This document shows positions 7,865-16,037 of a DNA stretch of 64,000 bases, piece after piece. The notes beneath the pieces were generated by a model that searched no databases, was not told the origin of the DNA, and saw nothing but the letters and a program-made list of their open reading frames with translations. A program made the position numbers and the translations under genes. The DNA comes from Gemmatimonadota bacterium (GTDB taxonomy: Bacteria > Gemmatimonadota > Gemmatimonadetes > Palauibacterales > Palauibacteraceae). Position 1 is the stretch's first letter; every line of letters begins with the position of its first letter. Location of the stretch: the NCBI GenBank assembly GCA_021295785.1, contig JAGWBR010000005.1, positions 60,990 to 124,989 of the forward strand, in the 5' to 3' direction.

Positions 7865-8955
7865 AAATTGATCTGCATGAAATCACAGTCCGCGACCTCG
7901 TGAAAGACTACCATGACGATGGCGAAGGCGGGGTGCGCGGCTACGGAGGCAAGCTCGACATCCGCCCGCCGTTTCAGCGTGAGTTCGTCTACAAGGACAA
8001 GCAGCGCGATGCCGTGATCGAGACGATCAACAGGAGTTTCCCGCTCAACGTGATGTATTGGGCGGCGCGGGACGACGGCACGTTCGAGATCATCGACGGC
8101 CAGCAGCGCACGATCTCAGTCGCGCAGTACGTGAAAGGCGACTACTCCATTGAGGGGCGGTACTTCCACAACCTGCAAGACGACGAGCAAGACCGGATTC
8201 TCGATTACCCGTTGCAGGTTTATGTCTGCGAAGGGAGCGCCAGCGAGAAACTGGACTGGTTCAGGATCATCAACATCGCGGGCGAAAGGCTGACCAACCA
8301 GGAGTTGCGCAACGCGGTCTATGCCGGACCGTGGGTGTCCGACGCAAAGCGGTATTTCAGCCGGAAGGGGGCCGCGTGCCCGGCTTACGCAATCGGCAGC
8401 CGGTATGTGAATGGGAGGGCGGAGCGCCAGGAATACCTCGAAACCGCCATCAAATGGAGCAAGGACGAGGACGAGACTGTTGGGGAGTACATGGCCGCTC
8501 ATCAACACGACAAGACCGCGACCGCCTTGTGGAGTCATTTCCAGACGGTGATCAACCGGGTGGAAGCGGTTTTCCCGAACTACCGCAGGCCAATGAAAGG
8601 TGTGGATTGGGGCGGACTTTACGGGCAACTCAGGGACGAGAGCTTGGATCCCGAGAGCCTTGAAGCCGAAGTCGGCCGCCTGATGATCGACGACGATGTG
8701 ACGAAGAAGGCGGGGATCTACCCGTATCTCCTCACTGGCGAGGAGAAGTACCTCAATATTCGGGCCTTCTCCGACGCGATGAAGCAGAAGGCGTTTGAAG
8801 AACAAGGCGGGATTTGCAGGTCATGCGAGAAGCAGTTTGACATGGCCCACATGGAAGCCGATCACGTCACCCCGTGGTCCGAAGGTGGCAAGACAGACGA
8901 GAAGAACTGTCAAATGCTGTGCAGGCCTTGCAATCGCACGAAATCCAACAGATAG
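7861..8955 (+). CDS. DUF262 / HNH endonuclease, likely restriction partner of the methyltransferase
   Basis: A 364-residue protein with an N-terminal DUF262 (GmrS/ParB-like) domain marked by RPPFQREFVY and the nucleotide-handling motif DGQQR (about residue 80), and a C-terminal HNH domain CRSC...ADHVTPWSEGG...LCRPCNRTKSN (about residues 318-363) with four zinc-type cysteines and the HNH His/Asn residues. DUF262-HNH fusions occur in GmrSD, SspE and BrxU defence nucleases. Here it is coupled by ATGA to an EcoRI-type methyltransferase. This supports a modification-sensitive restriction enzyme; the mode of discrimination is inference. Confidence 0.85.
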   Translation: MKIDLHEITVRDLVKDYHDDGEGGVRGYGGKLDIRPPFQREFVYKDKQRDAVIETINRSFPLNVMYWAARDDGTFEIIDGQQRTISVAQYVKGDYSIEGRYFHNLQDDEQDRILDYPLQVYVCEGSASEKLDWFRIINIAGERLTNQELRNAVYAGPWVSDAKRYFSRKGAACPAYAIGSRYVNGRAERQEYLETAIKWSKDEDETVGEYMAAHQHDKTATALWSHFQTVINRVEAVFPNYRRPMKGVDWGGLYGQLRDESLDPESLEAEVGRLMIDDDVTKKAGIYPYLLTGEEKYLNIRAFSDAMKQKAFEEQGGICRSCEKQFDMAHMEADHVTPWSEGGKTDEKNCQMLCRPCNRTKSNR

Positions 8956-9029
8956 CGCGCGGAGAAATAGAAAACGGGCCGGAGGTTGAGATCCTGACCC
9001 GATGCCGCCGAAGGCGGTGAACAGCATGT

Positions 9030-9323
9030 TGTAGTGCGGTAATCACCTGACAGTAGGCCCGAAGAAAGGACGGTAGCCGGACCGGCCCGGTAACGAGACC
9101 CTCGAGGAGATGCAGAAGGACCTGGACGGCTATCTTGAGATCTACAACACCCGCAGGCCACACCGCGGCCGCGGGATGAAGGGACAAACGCCCTACGAAG
9201 TATTCAAGGCCGGGATCCCGAAGAAGTCCCCGACCCGAAAGAAGCCAGCCAGAAAGGAGGTCAAGACCGCAGCATAATCTGACCGCGGCGAGGCCGGGTG
9301 TCAGGTGAATACCAAACTGTACA
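9030..9323 (+). mobile_element. IS481-family deletion derivative (both ends, 3' transposase fragment)
   Basis: A 294-bp remnant with related termini: left TGTAGTGCGGTAATCACCTGACA and right (reverse complement) TGTACAGTTTGGTATTCACCTGACA. Inside, ETLEEMQKDLDGYLEIYNTRRPH...TPYEVFKAG is the typical C-terminus of an IS481 transposase, ending TAA at 9279. The catalytic core is gone, so it cannot transpose unaided. Related ends occur at 10902, 14378, 15900 and 17749. Confidence 0.85.
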
Positions 9324-9350
9324 ACTGAGCTTCTCCGATCGCAGTGCTCA

Positions 9351-10289
9351 TCACTCGACCTCGCGCGTCGTGCGTTTTCCCTTCTCCAACGCCATGCGGA
9401 TGACTGCGTCCTTCGTCTCATCGTCGTCGAATAGGCAGGTTTCCAATCCCTTCGCACCCCGAAAGTCGCATTCAAGTAGCCCGTTAGTTAGGCGAAAATC
9501 AGCGTTCTTGAAGCGGACCAACTTGAACGACGCTCCAGCAAATTCTGCTCCGTCAAACGGGGGGATGTGTGTCTGGTCGAAACCTTGCCCGGCTTCTGCC
9601 CACTCCCCGAGCTCAACAGGATGCTCCTCTGTCCACTCTATGAGCGCGCCGTCGAACACCGCCCCCGACAGGTCAGCCTCAACAAACGAACAGTCTCTGA
9701 ACGTCGCAGGCCGGTCCATGCCGACGATGTCCAGCAACACTTCTACCCGTGAGAATACGACATCGGTGCATTTCACACGTGTAAAATCGACATTGTCCAA
9801 CCGTACTCGATCCAACCTACCCCTGGTGCCCCACGTTCCGTCGTAGAAACAAGACCCCTCAATGTCTTTGATGTCGTGGTTGGAAAAACTGAAGCCCCTT
9901 AGCTCCAATCCCCGGAAATCAATGCCGTGTTTCCCAAGCCGGTTTAGTCGTCGTATTGCGCCTGCAATTCGGTACTTGGATTCGTCACTGTCCCATTTCC
10001 CAAAATCACTGATGATTTCCTGTTGGCGCCGTTTCTCCTGTCTGTTGAGGCGTCGGTTCTCGAACAACGAGAAAATGACCAGGACAAACAGCACGTCGAG
10101 CGTTAGTCCGCCGAACTCAACCCACAGATCCCTATGTGGTTCATAGGCATTCTCGATTCTTGTTCCCCACCACCAGAAAACGAACCCGCAAATGCAGAGA
10201 AGCAAAGCTGCGTGAGGCAAGTTAGTTGAATCGGATGGCCTGCCCCACCGAGAAACCAAGGCCCGTCGAGCTCGTTGCAACCTGCCCAT
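9351..10289 (-). CDS. Membrane protein with pentapeptide repeats
   Basis: A 312-residue protein when started at the ATG 10289; the upstream part of the track ORF runs into IS-end sequence and is rejected. Two hydrophobic segments (LPHAALLLCICGFVFWWW and GGLTLDVLFVLVIFSLF) are followed by a charged linker and a C-terminal run of pentapeptide-repeat-like units (GIDFRGLELRGFSF, DFTRVKCTDVVF, SFVEADLSGAVFDGAL, AEFAGASF). This two-helix plus pentapeptide design is seen in bacterial membrane proteins of unknown role, some near defence genes. Codon use is less GC-rich than its neighbours, consistent with transfer. Confidence 0.7.
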   Translation of the reverse strand: MGRLQRARRALVSRWGRPSDSTNLPHAALLLCICGFVFWWWGTRIENAYEPHRDLWVEFGGLTLDVLFVLVIFSLFENRRLNRQEKRRQQEIISDFGKWDSDESKYRIAGAIRRLNRLGKHGIDFRGLELRGFSFSNHDIKDIEGSCFYDGTWGTRGRLDRVRLDNVDFTRVKCTDVVFSRVEVLLDIVGMDRPATFRDCSFVEADLSGAVFDGALIEWTEEHPVELGEWAEAGQGFDQTHIPPFDGAEFAGASFKLVRFKNADFRLTNGLLECDFRGAKGLETCLFDDDETKDAVIRMALEKGKRTTREVE

Positions 10290-10298
10290 TCCAGCGAT

Positions 10299-10326
10299 GA
10301 GGGTGTCCCAGGAATAGTTGGAGGTT
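10299..10326 (-). mobile_element. IS end fragment
   Basis: GAGGGTGTCCCAGGAATAGTTGGAGGTT is closely related to 10751-10778 (GAGGCTGTCCCAAACGTAGTTGGAGGTT), both in the same orientation. Repeated TGTCCCA-type termini indicate element ends; the family is not certain. Confidence 0.5.
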
Positions 10327-10347
10327 AACCTGAAGGGGCAAAAGAAT

Positions 10348-10419
10348 CGTGGTGGCTCCCGAGGGCCTGATTCCAGGTTGAAATCAGGCATCCAAAACCC
10401 CAAAATGGAGACCACCACG
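10348..10419. repeat. Long imperfect inverted repeat (hairpin)
   Basis: CGTGGTGGCTCC at the left pairs with GGAGACCACCACG at the right, and inside it CCTGATT pairs with AATCAGG. The whole 72 nt could fold as one interrupted stem-loop. It overlaps the start of the small ORF at 10405. It may be a subterminal IS structure or a transcribed RNA hairpin. Confidence 0.55.
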
Positions 10420-10701
10420 ATGGAGAGAAACTACGAGGGCAAGGGCCAGCCGGACAAGGCGGGCCTCAGGGAGCTGCTGGGCTTCCGTTGGTTCAACGTC
10501 TTTGCGCTTTCGGACTCGATATACTTCCACCCATACGGCTATTCGTACGCACCCTACGGAGACGGTGTCCCGGTACTTATCATGATTGACCTGGACACTC
10601 GAAGCGAGTACACCGGCCGTTTGCCCGCGAAGGGTGAGTTGGGAACCGTAGCGGGCCCTCTCTGCCAACATGTGCGAGACACGAGGGGAGAAATATATTA
10701 G
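10405..10701 (+). CDS. Small hypothetical protein next to IS ends
   Basis: A possible 98-residue protein starting METTTMERNYEGKG inside the right arm of the hairpin. The N-terminal 25 residues look like the start of a larger protein and the rest (IYFHPYGYSYAPYGDGVPV) has no family I recognise. It may be a chimera created by deletion between mobile elements. No clear ribosome-binding site is visible. Confidence 0.3.
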   Translation: METTTMERNYEGKGQPDKAGLRELLGFRWFNVFALSDSIYFHPYGYSYAPYGDGVPVLIMIDLDTRSEYTGRLPAKGELGTVAGPLCQHVRDTRGEIY

Positions 10702-10750
10702 AGTAGGGCGAGGCAGAGAGTTGAACGATGGGATCAGGAGGAGGAATGAA

Positions 10751-10901
10751 GAGGCTGTCCCAAACGTAGTTGGAGGTTGCGGTGGCTCTCGGTCGATACA
10801 TGCTATGCGGCAACCTTCTTTTCATCAACCGGGGGAGTGTCGAGGTCGTCCAGGTGCGCCTTGAGTATCCAGAGATCCCGGTATCCCATGATCTTGCGGT
10901 A
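10751..10901 (-). mobile_element. C-terminal transposase remnant with adjoining IS end
   Basis: Read on the minus strand, RKIMGYRDLWILKAHLDDLD...EKKVAA and stop (10803) looks like the tail of a transposase. It is followed by the TGTCCCA-type end at 10751-10778 and interrupted upstream by an IS481 end at 10902. Transposase family uncertain. Confidence 0.5.
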
Positions 10902-10966
10902 TGTACAAGTATGGTATTCACCTGACAGCCGGCCTCGCCGCGGTCAGCTTTACGCTGCGGTCTTGA
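10902..10966 (-). mobile_element. IS481-family 3' end (minus orientation)
   Basis: TGTACAAGTATGGTATTCACCTGACA followed by the GC-rich subterminal block and the transposase tail KTAA-stop on the minus strand. It matches the 3' end of the 9030 element and joins directly to an HsdR fragment. Confidence 0.75.
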
Positions 10967-11072
10967 GCACCTTCACTGCGCTGTCGTTCGTCTCCAGCGC
11001 GTCGTAGAACGCGGGTTCGTCCTCCGACACTCTCAGCGACTCGCCTTGGGCGCTGGCTTCGCGTATGAGCAT
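10950..11072 (-). pseudogene. Scar of a type I restriction HsdR C-terminus fused to an IS481 tail
   Basis: The 40-codon frame [18 protein letters not shown] followed by [15 protein letters not shown] is characteristic of the C-terminal domain of type I restriction HsdR subunits (family knowledge: [21 protein letters not shown]). It then switches to LKTAA-stop, the IS481 transposase tail. A complete type I system was therefore once here or nearby and was deleted around the IS. The fragment overlaps the 3' end of the AlbA_2 gene in a different frame. Confidence 0.7.
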
Positions 11073-12829
11073 ATGCTTAACGTTAACGCTGTGGCGATGG
11101 CGCACACCGATTTGACCAAGGCGGACTTCCCGAACATGTCCACGACGGTGACCGCCAAATCCGCGCCGTGGGCGTCCGTGAGCCGCACCGGTTTGCCGAG
11201 CCGGAAGGTCACTGGCTGCTGCCGTCCCTCGTTGATGGCGATGTTGTCGGCGTACATGTATGTCCGGCCGGAAGTGTCAAGGATCGGGTTTAGCCGCCCG
11301 CGCAGTCCCGGAAGCTCGCCAGTGCCATTGCGAAAGATTGCCGCACCTCCGGATGGAAGCGGCTCGAGTTGCATCAGCAGCCCACCCCGATCGGGTCGCC
11401 ATTTTCGCTCAACCTTCCCCGCATACCCGCGAGCCGCCGCGTAAACGGTCATCGGAAGATCGCTCGTGTACAAATCCAAACGCGCCTCGCCCGCCTCATC
11501 GGTGATTGCGCGCTGCCAGGTCTTGTTGGGAAATAGCGCAAGCACGTCAACGTCGGCCAGCGGTTCGTTCCTTGCGTGCACGGCCACGGTCGTGTCGCCG
11601 GGAAGCAGTTCCAGCTTTGCTGCCGGGATTGTCAGCACCAAGCTAGAGCGGTTGACGATCCGGTACTCAGCAGGCTTGCCGGCTGTCTCTTCCGTTTCCT
11701 TCAAAATGATCGAGACACCGTCCCCGCGGCGCTCCATCAAGTGGCGTCGGTGCGCCGAACCGGGGATTTCGCCAACCGGAATCCGACCGAATACGGACGC
11801 GATGACTTCGTTGCGCGTTGCCTGGCTCGCGTGCATGCCTTGGACGGTGAGTCCGTTCGGCAGAACGCCGGGCGAGTCGATTTCCAGCCGGTCGCTGAAC
11901 ATTGACAGCCTGATGGCCCTGGCGCTCACCGAATAATCGCGGTGGGCGACCGCGTTGACCACGGCTTCGAAGACGGCGGCCAAGCTGTACTGCGGCATGT
12001 CTTCTCGCGCCGGGGCCTTGCGCGCCGCCACACGCATATTGCGAACCATGAAACTCATGGCGTCGTCAACTTGTCTGGGCAGCGGGCCCTCGATCTCGCG
12101 GGCGTCCAGCTGTTCGGAGGCCCGGTCTTTTCCTCGGTAGCACGTCGCCATGATCGTGGCGCGAGGCAACCACGTATGCGGCTTCCGTGCGCAGAGCAGG
12201 ATTCCCGCGATGCTCGCCCTCTCGACGCTGGCATCGTCTATCGTCAACAGGCGAATGTTCCTCAATCCTCTGCGAGGATTCTCCGCGCCCGCGGCGCTCA
12301 GAAGCGGTTCCCAAAGCGCTTCGTCAAGAGTCTCGAAGCCGGTGTGCTCGACTGCCATTTGATCGAACGAATGAAAGCGGCGTTGGGCCCGGCCCTGCAC
12401 CAGCCGCTGTCGCTGGTCGCTGTCCATTCTCGGCTTGGTCGAGCCTACGCGGACAAAGGCGCGGCCGTCGCGTTCGTGCACGGCGTTGCCCGGAGGGATG
12501 TCTACAAGGATGAAGCCTTGGCCTTCGAGCTTTCGGTGCTGTACATCAATAAGGAGCGCAGGTTTGATCGATTGGGTTGCAACCTCCACGAGCAAGCGAT
12601 CGAGAGCAGCCATCTGCTCTCGGGTCAGCCCTTGGATTTCGCCTTCGTCTGTGACTCCGCACAGCAGCACTCCCCCCTTGGCATTGGCGAACGCCGTCAT
12701 TTCGTCGGCAAGATTGTCCCTGCGGGGGCTGCTCGGTTTGGCACCCCTGAATTCAATCTGCTTGAATTCCCAGCGACCGTCCTCGCCCAGCTGCAACTGC
12801 CGCCGAATTTCAGAATCGGTAATCGTCAT
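11033..12829 (-). CDS. AlbA_2-domain putative transcriptional regulator / ATP-binding protein
   Basis: A 598-residue COG2865-type protein. The N-terminal AlbA_2 (Schlafen-like) domain shows [24 protein letters not shown] and [10 protein letters not shown] (about residues 20-130). A GHKL-type ATPase module follows ([16 protein letters not shown]...[17 protein letters not shown]...[12 protein letters not shown]...GDGVSII). After about residue 400 comes an unusual extension ([23 protein letters not shown]...) resembling an Ig-like/CarboxypepD regulatory fold. The ATG at 12829 is chosen; the 857-residue track ORF extends spuriously. The last about ten codons are encoded by DNA shared with the HsdR scar, so the C-terminus was probably altered by rearrangement. 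Confidence 0.8.
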   Translation of the reverse strand: MTITDSEIRRQLQLGEDGRWEFKQIEFRGAKPSSPRRDNLADEMTAFANAKGGVLLCGVTDEGEIQGLTREQMAALDRLLVEVATQSIKPALLIDVQHRKLEGQGFILVDIPPGNAVHERDGRAFVRVGSTKPRMDSDQRQRLVQGRAQRRFHSFDQMAVEHTGFETLDEALWEPLLSAAGAENPRRGLRNIRLLTIDDASVERASIAGILLCARKPHTWLPRATIMATCYRGKDRASEQLDAREIEGPLPRQVDDAMSFMVRNMRVAARKAPAREDMPQYSLAAVFEAVVNAVAHRDYSVSARAIRLSMFSDRLEIDSPGVLPNGLTVQGMHASQATRNEVIASVFGRIPVGEIPGSAHRRHLMERRGDGVSIILKETEETAGKPAEYRIVNRSSLVLTIPAAKLELLPGDTTVAVHARNEPLADVDVLALFPNKTWQRAITDEAGEARLDLYTSDLPMTVYAAARGYAGKVERKWRPDRGGLLMQLEPLPSGGAAIFRNGTGELPGLRGRLNPILDTSGRTYMYADNIAINEGRQQPVTFRLGKPVRLTDAHGADLAVTVVDMFGKSALVKSVCAIATALTLSICSYAKPAPKASR

Positions 12830-13087
12830 GGGAGTTGAGGTGGTCCTATCTTTGTTGGGCAGTCCGAGGGCAAAGTTAAGGTGGGTTCCTTCACCGGAGC
12901 GAATGCCGTGCCGACGGGCGAGGCGGGATCGAACCGTGAAGCCGTCTGAGCCACCGCCATCGGGCTGTCGATGCACGCGCTTCGGTTGGTTCCGCCTCGG
13001 TTTCAGAGGAGCGAGCTTGCGGCTGGTGGTTCCAGATCCGACTTTGGCCCTCATCGTCGTGCCCCCGCAACGAGGAGCCGACTCCCA

Positions 13088-14334
13088 TTGAGGATCACAC
13101 GCTTCCTTTCTCTCGCACTGCTCGCCGTTTCCTGCGGCGAGTCTGGTACACGGTCGTTCTCGACCATGGGAGTTTCCGATTCTGCCGGCGTTCGGATTGT
13201 TACCAGTGCACCGGTCGATGTCCTGTACGCGGAGATGGCTGCGGAGCCTGCGCTGGTGATCGGCAGACTCAGCGGCCCGCAAGAATACCTCTTCGGAACT
13301 ATCACCGCAGTGGCGAGAGACGAACGGGGCAACGTGGTCGTGGGTGACAGCCAGGCCAACGAAATCCGCGTCTTCGACCCGACAGGCGTCCACCTGCGCA
13401 CCCTCGGCGGAGTGGGCGAAGGTCCGGGGGAGTTTGAGGCCTTGAGCGATGCATGGCCGGTCGCCGGGGGGAACATCGTAGCGACGGACCTTGCCTTGGA
13501 ACGGATCACGGTTTTCGATTCGACCCGGTAGAGTGGTTGAGACGGCGCGGGTCGAGCAGCCTGGGGGTAGCGAAATCAACCTCAACTCCATGTTTTCAAG
13601 GGGCACGGGTGGCCCTGGAACAGTGCTCTACGAAGTCGCGCTGAGAAGCGCCTCGTCGCTGATGGCCGAAGGGGGGACGTTCGAGAGCGCCATGGAAGCA
13701 ACGTTGGGGGGCGAACCGCAGGTACTCTACGTTCGCCACCGATTCGACGGTACGCTGGTCGATATCGTGGCGGCGGGTAGAGCCCGCCCGGTCATCGTCT
13801 CGCAGTTGGGCGGCGGAGTGATGTCGTTGGCGCACCTGCCGTTCGCCCCAACATCCTCGGCAGCAGGATCCGATCGCGGGATCGCGGTCGCGGGCGGTGT
13901 CGGCTACGACCTGAGTCTGTTTGATCCGACGGGCTCGCTGGTGATGATCGCACGATTGAAGGACCAACCCCCGGCGCGAACCGAAGAACATCTCAGAGTT
14001 CGCGCCGAGTTTGAGGCGAACGAGAGAGAATCGCCAGAGGAACTGATGGAGCGGTACCGAGAAACGCCCCTGCCGGATAAGCTGCCGGGCTAGCCATGGT
14101 GCGCAATGCGGACACGGGTGAGTTGTGGGCAAAGCGCTTTCGGGTCACCGGCGAAGAAGTGGATCGCTGGGAGGTATTCGCTGGCGATGGCGTATATCTT
14201 GGTCGGGTGGAAGTTGCTACTTCGTTTGAATCAAAGAGATCAGCCGGGGCCAGCTCGTCGGTATCGCCCGTGACGACCTCGATGTCCAGCGTGTGGAGAT
14301 TCGTGATCTTGTTTTCCCGCGGAGATCCCGATAG
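13088..14334 (+). pseudogene. Frameshifted 6-bladed beta-propeller lipoprotein gene
   Basis: Starts at TTG 13088 with a lipoprotein signal (FLSLALLAVSC) and propeller motifs VARDERGNVVVGDSQANEIRVFD and LGGVGEGPGEFEAL. At 13527-13529 an extra C breaks the frame: removing it gives VFDSTGRVVETARVEQP. The second frame ends at 14093; the next starts around 14096 (LWAKRFRVTGEEVDRWEVF). A further shift near 14235-14260 restores QLVGIARDDLDVQRVEIRDL up to TAG 14334. At least three disruptions make this a decayed paralogue of the intact genes at 14838, 16038 and 17970 rather than one sequencing error. Confidence 0.85.
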
Positions 14335-14377
14335 GGAACAGGGAGTTTGGCATCGGTGGATTAAGGCTCACCCTGGG

Positions 14378-14473
14378 TGCACAAGTACGGTATTCACCTG
14401 ACACCCGGCCTCGCCGAGGTCAGAATTCATGCTGCGGTTTTGACCTCGTTTATGGCTGGTTTTCTTGCGGGCC
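14378..14473 (-). mobile_element. IS481-family 3' end fragment (minus orientation)
   Basis: TGCACAAGTACGGTATTCACCTGACA, the GCCTCGCCGAGGTCAG block, and on the minus strand a transposase tail (PARKKTS...) carrying a one-base deletion relative to the 17749 copy. No transposase core. Confidence 0.75.
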
Positions 14474-14552
14474 GGTATAGCGCCCCCGGTTTTTCTGGAC
14501 ACCTGTTTGGCAAAGATCGACCCTACGGGTTTGGGAGAGAGGGGGTTCGAGG

Positions 14553-14690
14553 ATGTCGGACAATCCGAGAGAGGCTGGGGGTCTACCGAAGCGCTGGAGC
14601 GTGGCGGACGTTGGAGGTCGTGTTGCGGCTGCTCCGTGGCGAGTACATCGGCGAGGTGAGCCGTGAGATCCGGGTTGCGCCGCCGGAGCT
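14553..14690 (+). pseudogene. IS3-like OrfA-type transposase remnant (frameshifted)
   Basis: ATG 14553 gives MSDNPREAGGLPKRWS; after a frameshift the other frame continues LEVVLRLLRGEYIGEVSREI. This is the helix-turn-helix start of IS3/IS911-type transposases (K-R-W-S ... VVLRLLRGE). Upstream, CCCGGTTTTTCTGGACA (14485-14501) matches an end-like sequence near 19673. The coding fragment stops at a junction with an IstB piece. Confidence 0.6.
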
Positions 14691-14829
14691 GGACCGGCTG
14701 CTCCACCGCTGCCACATCGTCAACATCCGCGGCAACAGCTACAGGATGTGACGCCAAACCGAACTCTCCAAAACCATCCACCCAACGGCCTCCCACACCG
14801 TCTCCGCAGAGCACGCCAAAGACGGGTGA
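14690..14829 (+). pseudogene. IS21 IstB ATPase C-terminal remnant
   Basis: LDRLLHRCHIVNIRGNSYRM is the characteristic IstB C-terminus (family motif LLDRLxHHCHIV-GNSYR). It meets TGA at 14749 and the same frame continues RQTELSKTIHPTASH to TGA 14827. The rest of the IS21 element is absent; it is fused to the IS3-like fragment. Confidence 0.65.
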
Positions 14830-14837
14830 GCAGGATC

Positions 14838-15890
14838 ATGATGAGCGTCCCGACCCCATCGAAAGCCCCCGCCATGTCGCCACGCACCCAATACCTTTTT
14901 TTTCACGCGGCCATTCGCCGGAGCCTGGCAAGCCGCTCATTCCTCTGCGGTGCAGTCGTCATCGCCATGGGGTCGTGGCCGTTGTCGGCGCAGGACACAA
15001 TTCAGATTGCGGGCGACGAACTGACCTGCCCTGCCTGTGTCATCACGGTGGATTCGGTGTTGACGATTGGGGGACTGGACGGCCCGGGGCTGGAGGTGAT
15101 CGACCGGGCTTCACGCGTAGCGATCGACCGGATGGGACGGATTCTGGTTTCTGTCTACCGCTCTGCGGAGATTGCTGTGTTCGATTCGAGCGGTGCCTTC
15201 CTTCGGACCTTCGGGCGTTGGGGGGAAGGCCCGGGCGAGTATGCGCTGATCAATCACGTGAACGTGGGACCGAGGTACATCCACGTCTTTGACATCCGAG
15301 GAAGGACGGTGCTCGACCATGACTTTGATTTCGTGCGCCAGGACCGGTTTCCGGCTCAGCGCTCGTACAGCCATGTCGCCGACACCGAGGATGTGATCTT
15401 CACCGGAGTGGTGCCTACGCGGACGTCTGCCGGGAATCCGCTTCACATCCTGAACCTGTCCGGCGAGGTCGAGTCGTTTGGCGGTCGGGGCCCCGTGGTC
15501 GGCGATCCGGGCTGGGATTTGTGGCCGATTACAGGCGGCACCCAATCGATTTGGGTGCTGGAGGGCGGCGATACCAATCATCTCACGAAATGGAACATCG
15601 CAAGCCTGCCGCGGAATTGGAAGGTGTACAAGCGGAACGGAGAAGCAGACCTCAATGACTTGACACAGGACGATCGGGGCTTGTGGGTGATTTGGGGTCT
15701 TCCCGATGGCGGTCGGTGGCTTGACCTCGTCGATCCAGCCACGGGCAGAACGATTGCCAGGTCGCACGATGACGCCATCCAGGGCGTCTTTGTGGATGGA
15801 ACCGGTACGATGTTCCTGAGACGTTACCACGAGTCGGACGCCGGCGTTCCCTACATCACGTTGTTCAGGGTCAGTCTTCGCTCGCCCTGA
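14838..15890 (+). CDS. Secreted 6-bladed beta-propeller protein
   Basis: A 350-residue exported protein. Starts at ATG 14838 or, more compactly, ATG 14874; a signal peptide ends at WPLSAQ. The family pattern of a propeller blade with GxVAID..GRILVS, EIAVFDSSGAFLRTFGRWGEGPGEY is clear, and later blades follow (FGGRGPVVGDPGW, LDLVDPATGRTIARS). Such proteins are abundant in Gemmatimonadota and Bacteroidota; ligands are unknown. It lies between IS fragments upstream and a 66-bp palindromic element 9 nt past its stop. Confidence 0.8.
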   Translation: MMSVPTPSKAPAMSPRTQYLFFHAAIRRSLASRSFLCGAVVIAMGSWPLSAQDTIQIAGDELTCPACVITVDSVLTIGGLDGPGLEVIDRASRVAIDRMGRILVSVYRSAEIAVFDSSGAFLRTFGRWGEGPGEYALINHVNVGPRYIHVFDIRGRTVLDHDFDFVRQDRFPAQRSYSHVADTEDVIFTGVVPTRTSAGNPLHILNLSGEVESFGGRGPVVGDPGWDLWPITGGTQSIWVLEGGDTNHLTKWNIASLPRNWKVYKRNGEADLNDLTQDDRGLWVIWGLPDGGRWLDLVDPATGRTIARSHDDAIQGVFVDGTGTMFLRRYHESDAGVPYITLFRVSLRSP

Positions 15891-15899
15891 TTCTGCGGC

Positions 15900-15965
15900 T
15901 GTACAAGTATGGTAATCACCTGACACCGGGCCTCGCCGAGGCCGGGTGATCAGCGTACTTGTACA
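15900..15965. mobile_element. 66-bp palindromic mini-element made of two IS481-type ends
   Basis: TGTACAAGTA at 15900 is mirrored by TACTTGTACA ending at 15965; next to them GGTAATCACC mirrors GGGTGATC, and the centre GGCCTCGCCGAGGCC is a palindrome. It is effectively the two element ends with no interior. Placed between convergent genes (stops at 15890 and 16038), it could act as a bidirectional terminator. Confidence 0.75.
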
Positions 15966-16037
15966 CCTGAAGGGTGCGGCGGAGGTGACGGAGGGGTAGG
16001 GGGCAGAGAGGGGCCCGACAGACGGACGGCGCTCGCG

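Noticed and set aside
10384-10921. Minus-strand ORFs at 10384-10671 and 10580-10921
   Set aside because: They overlap IS remnants and have no family features; the transposase tail is in a different frame from the latter.
13529-13531. TAG in the propeller gene as readthrough or recoding
   Set aside because: The downstream protein resumes in another frame, so it is a frameshift, not a recoded stop.
12830-13606. Upstream extension of the 857-residue ORF
   Set aside because: It runs antisense through the propeller pseudogene; AlbA_2 homology begins at ATG 12829.
14746-14751. TGA in the IstB remnant as possible selenocysteine
   Set aside because: The gene is already truncated, no Cys is expected there, and no hairpin of SECIS type is seen.
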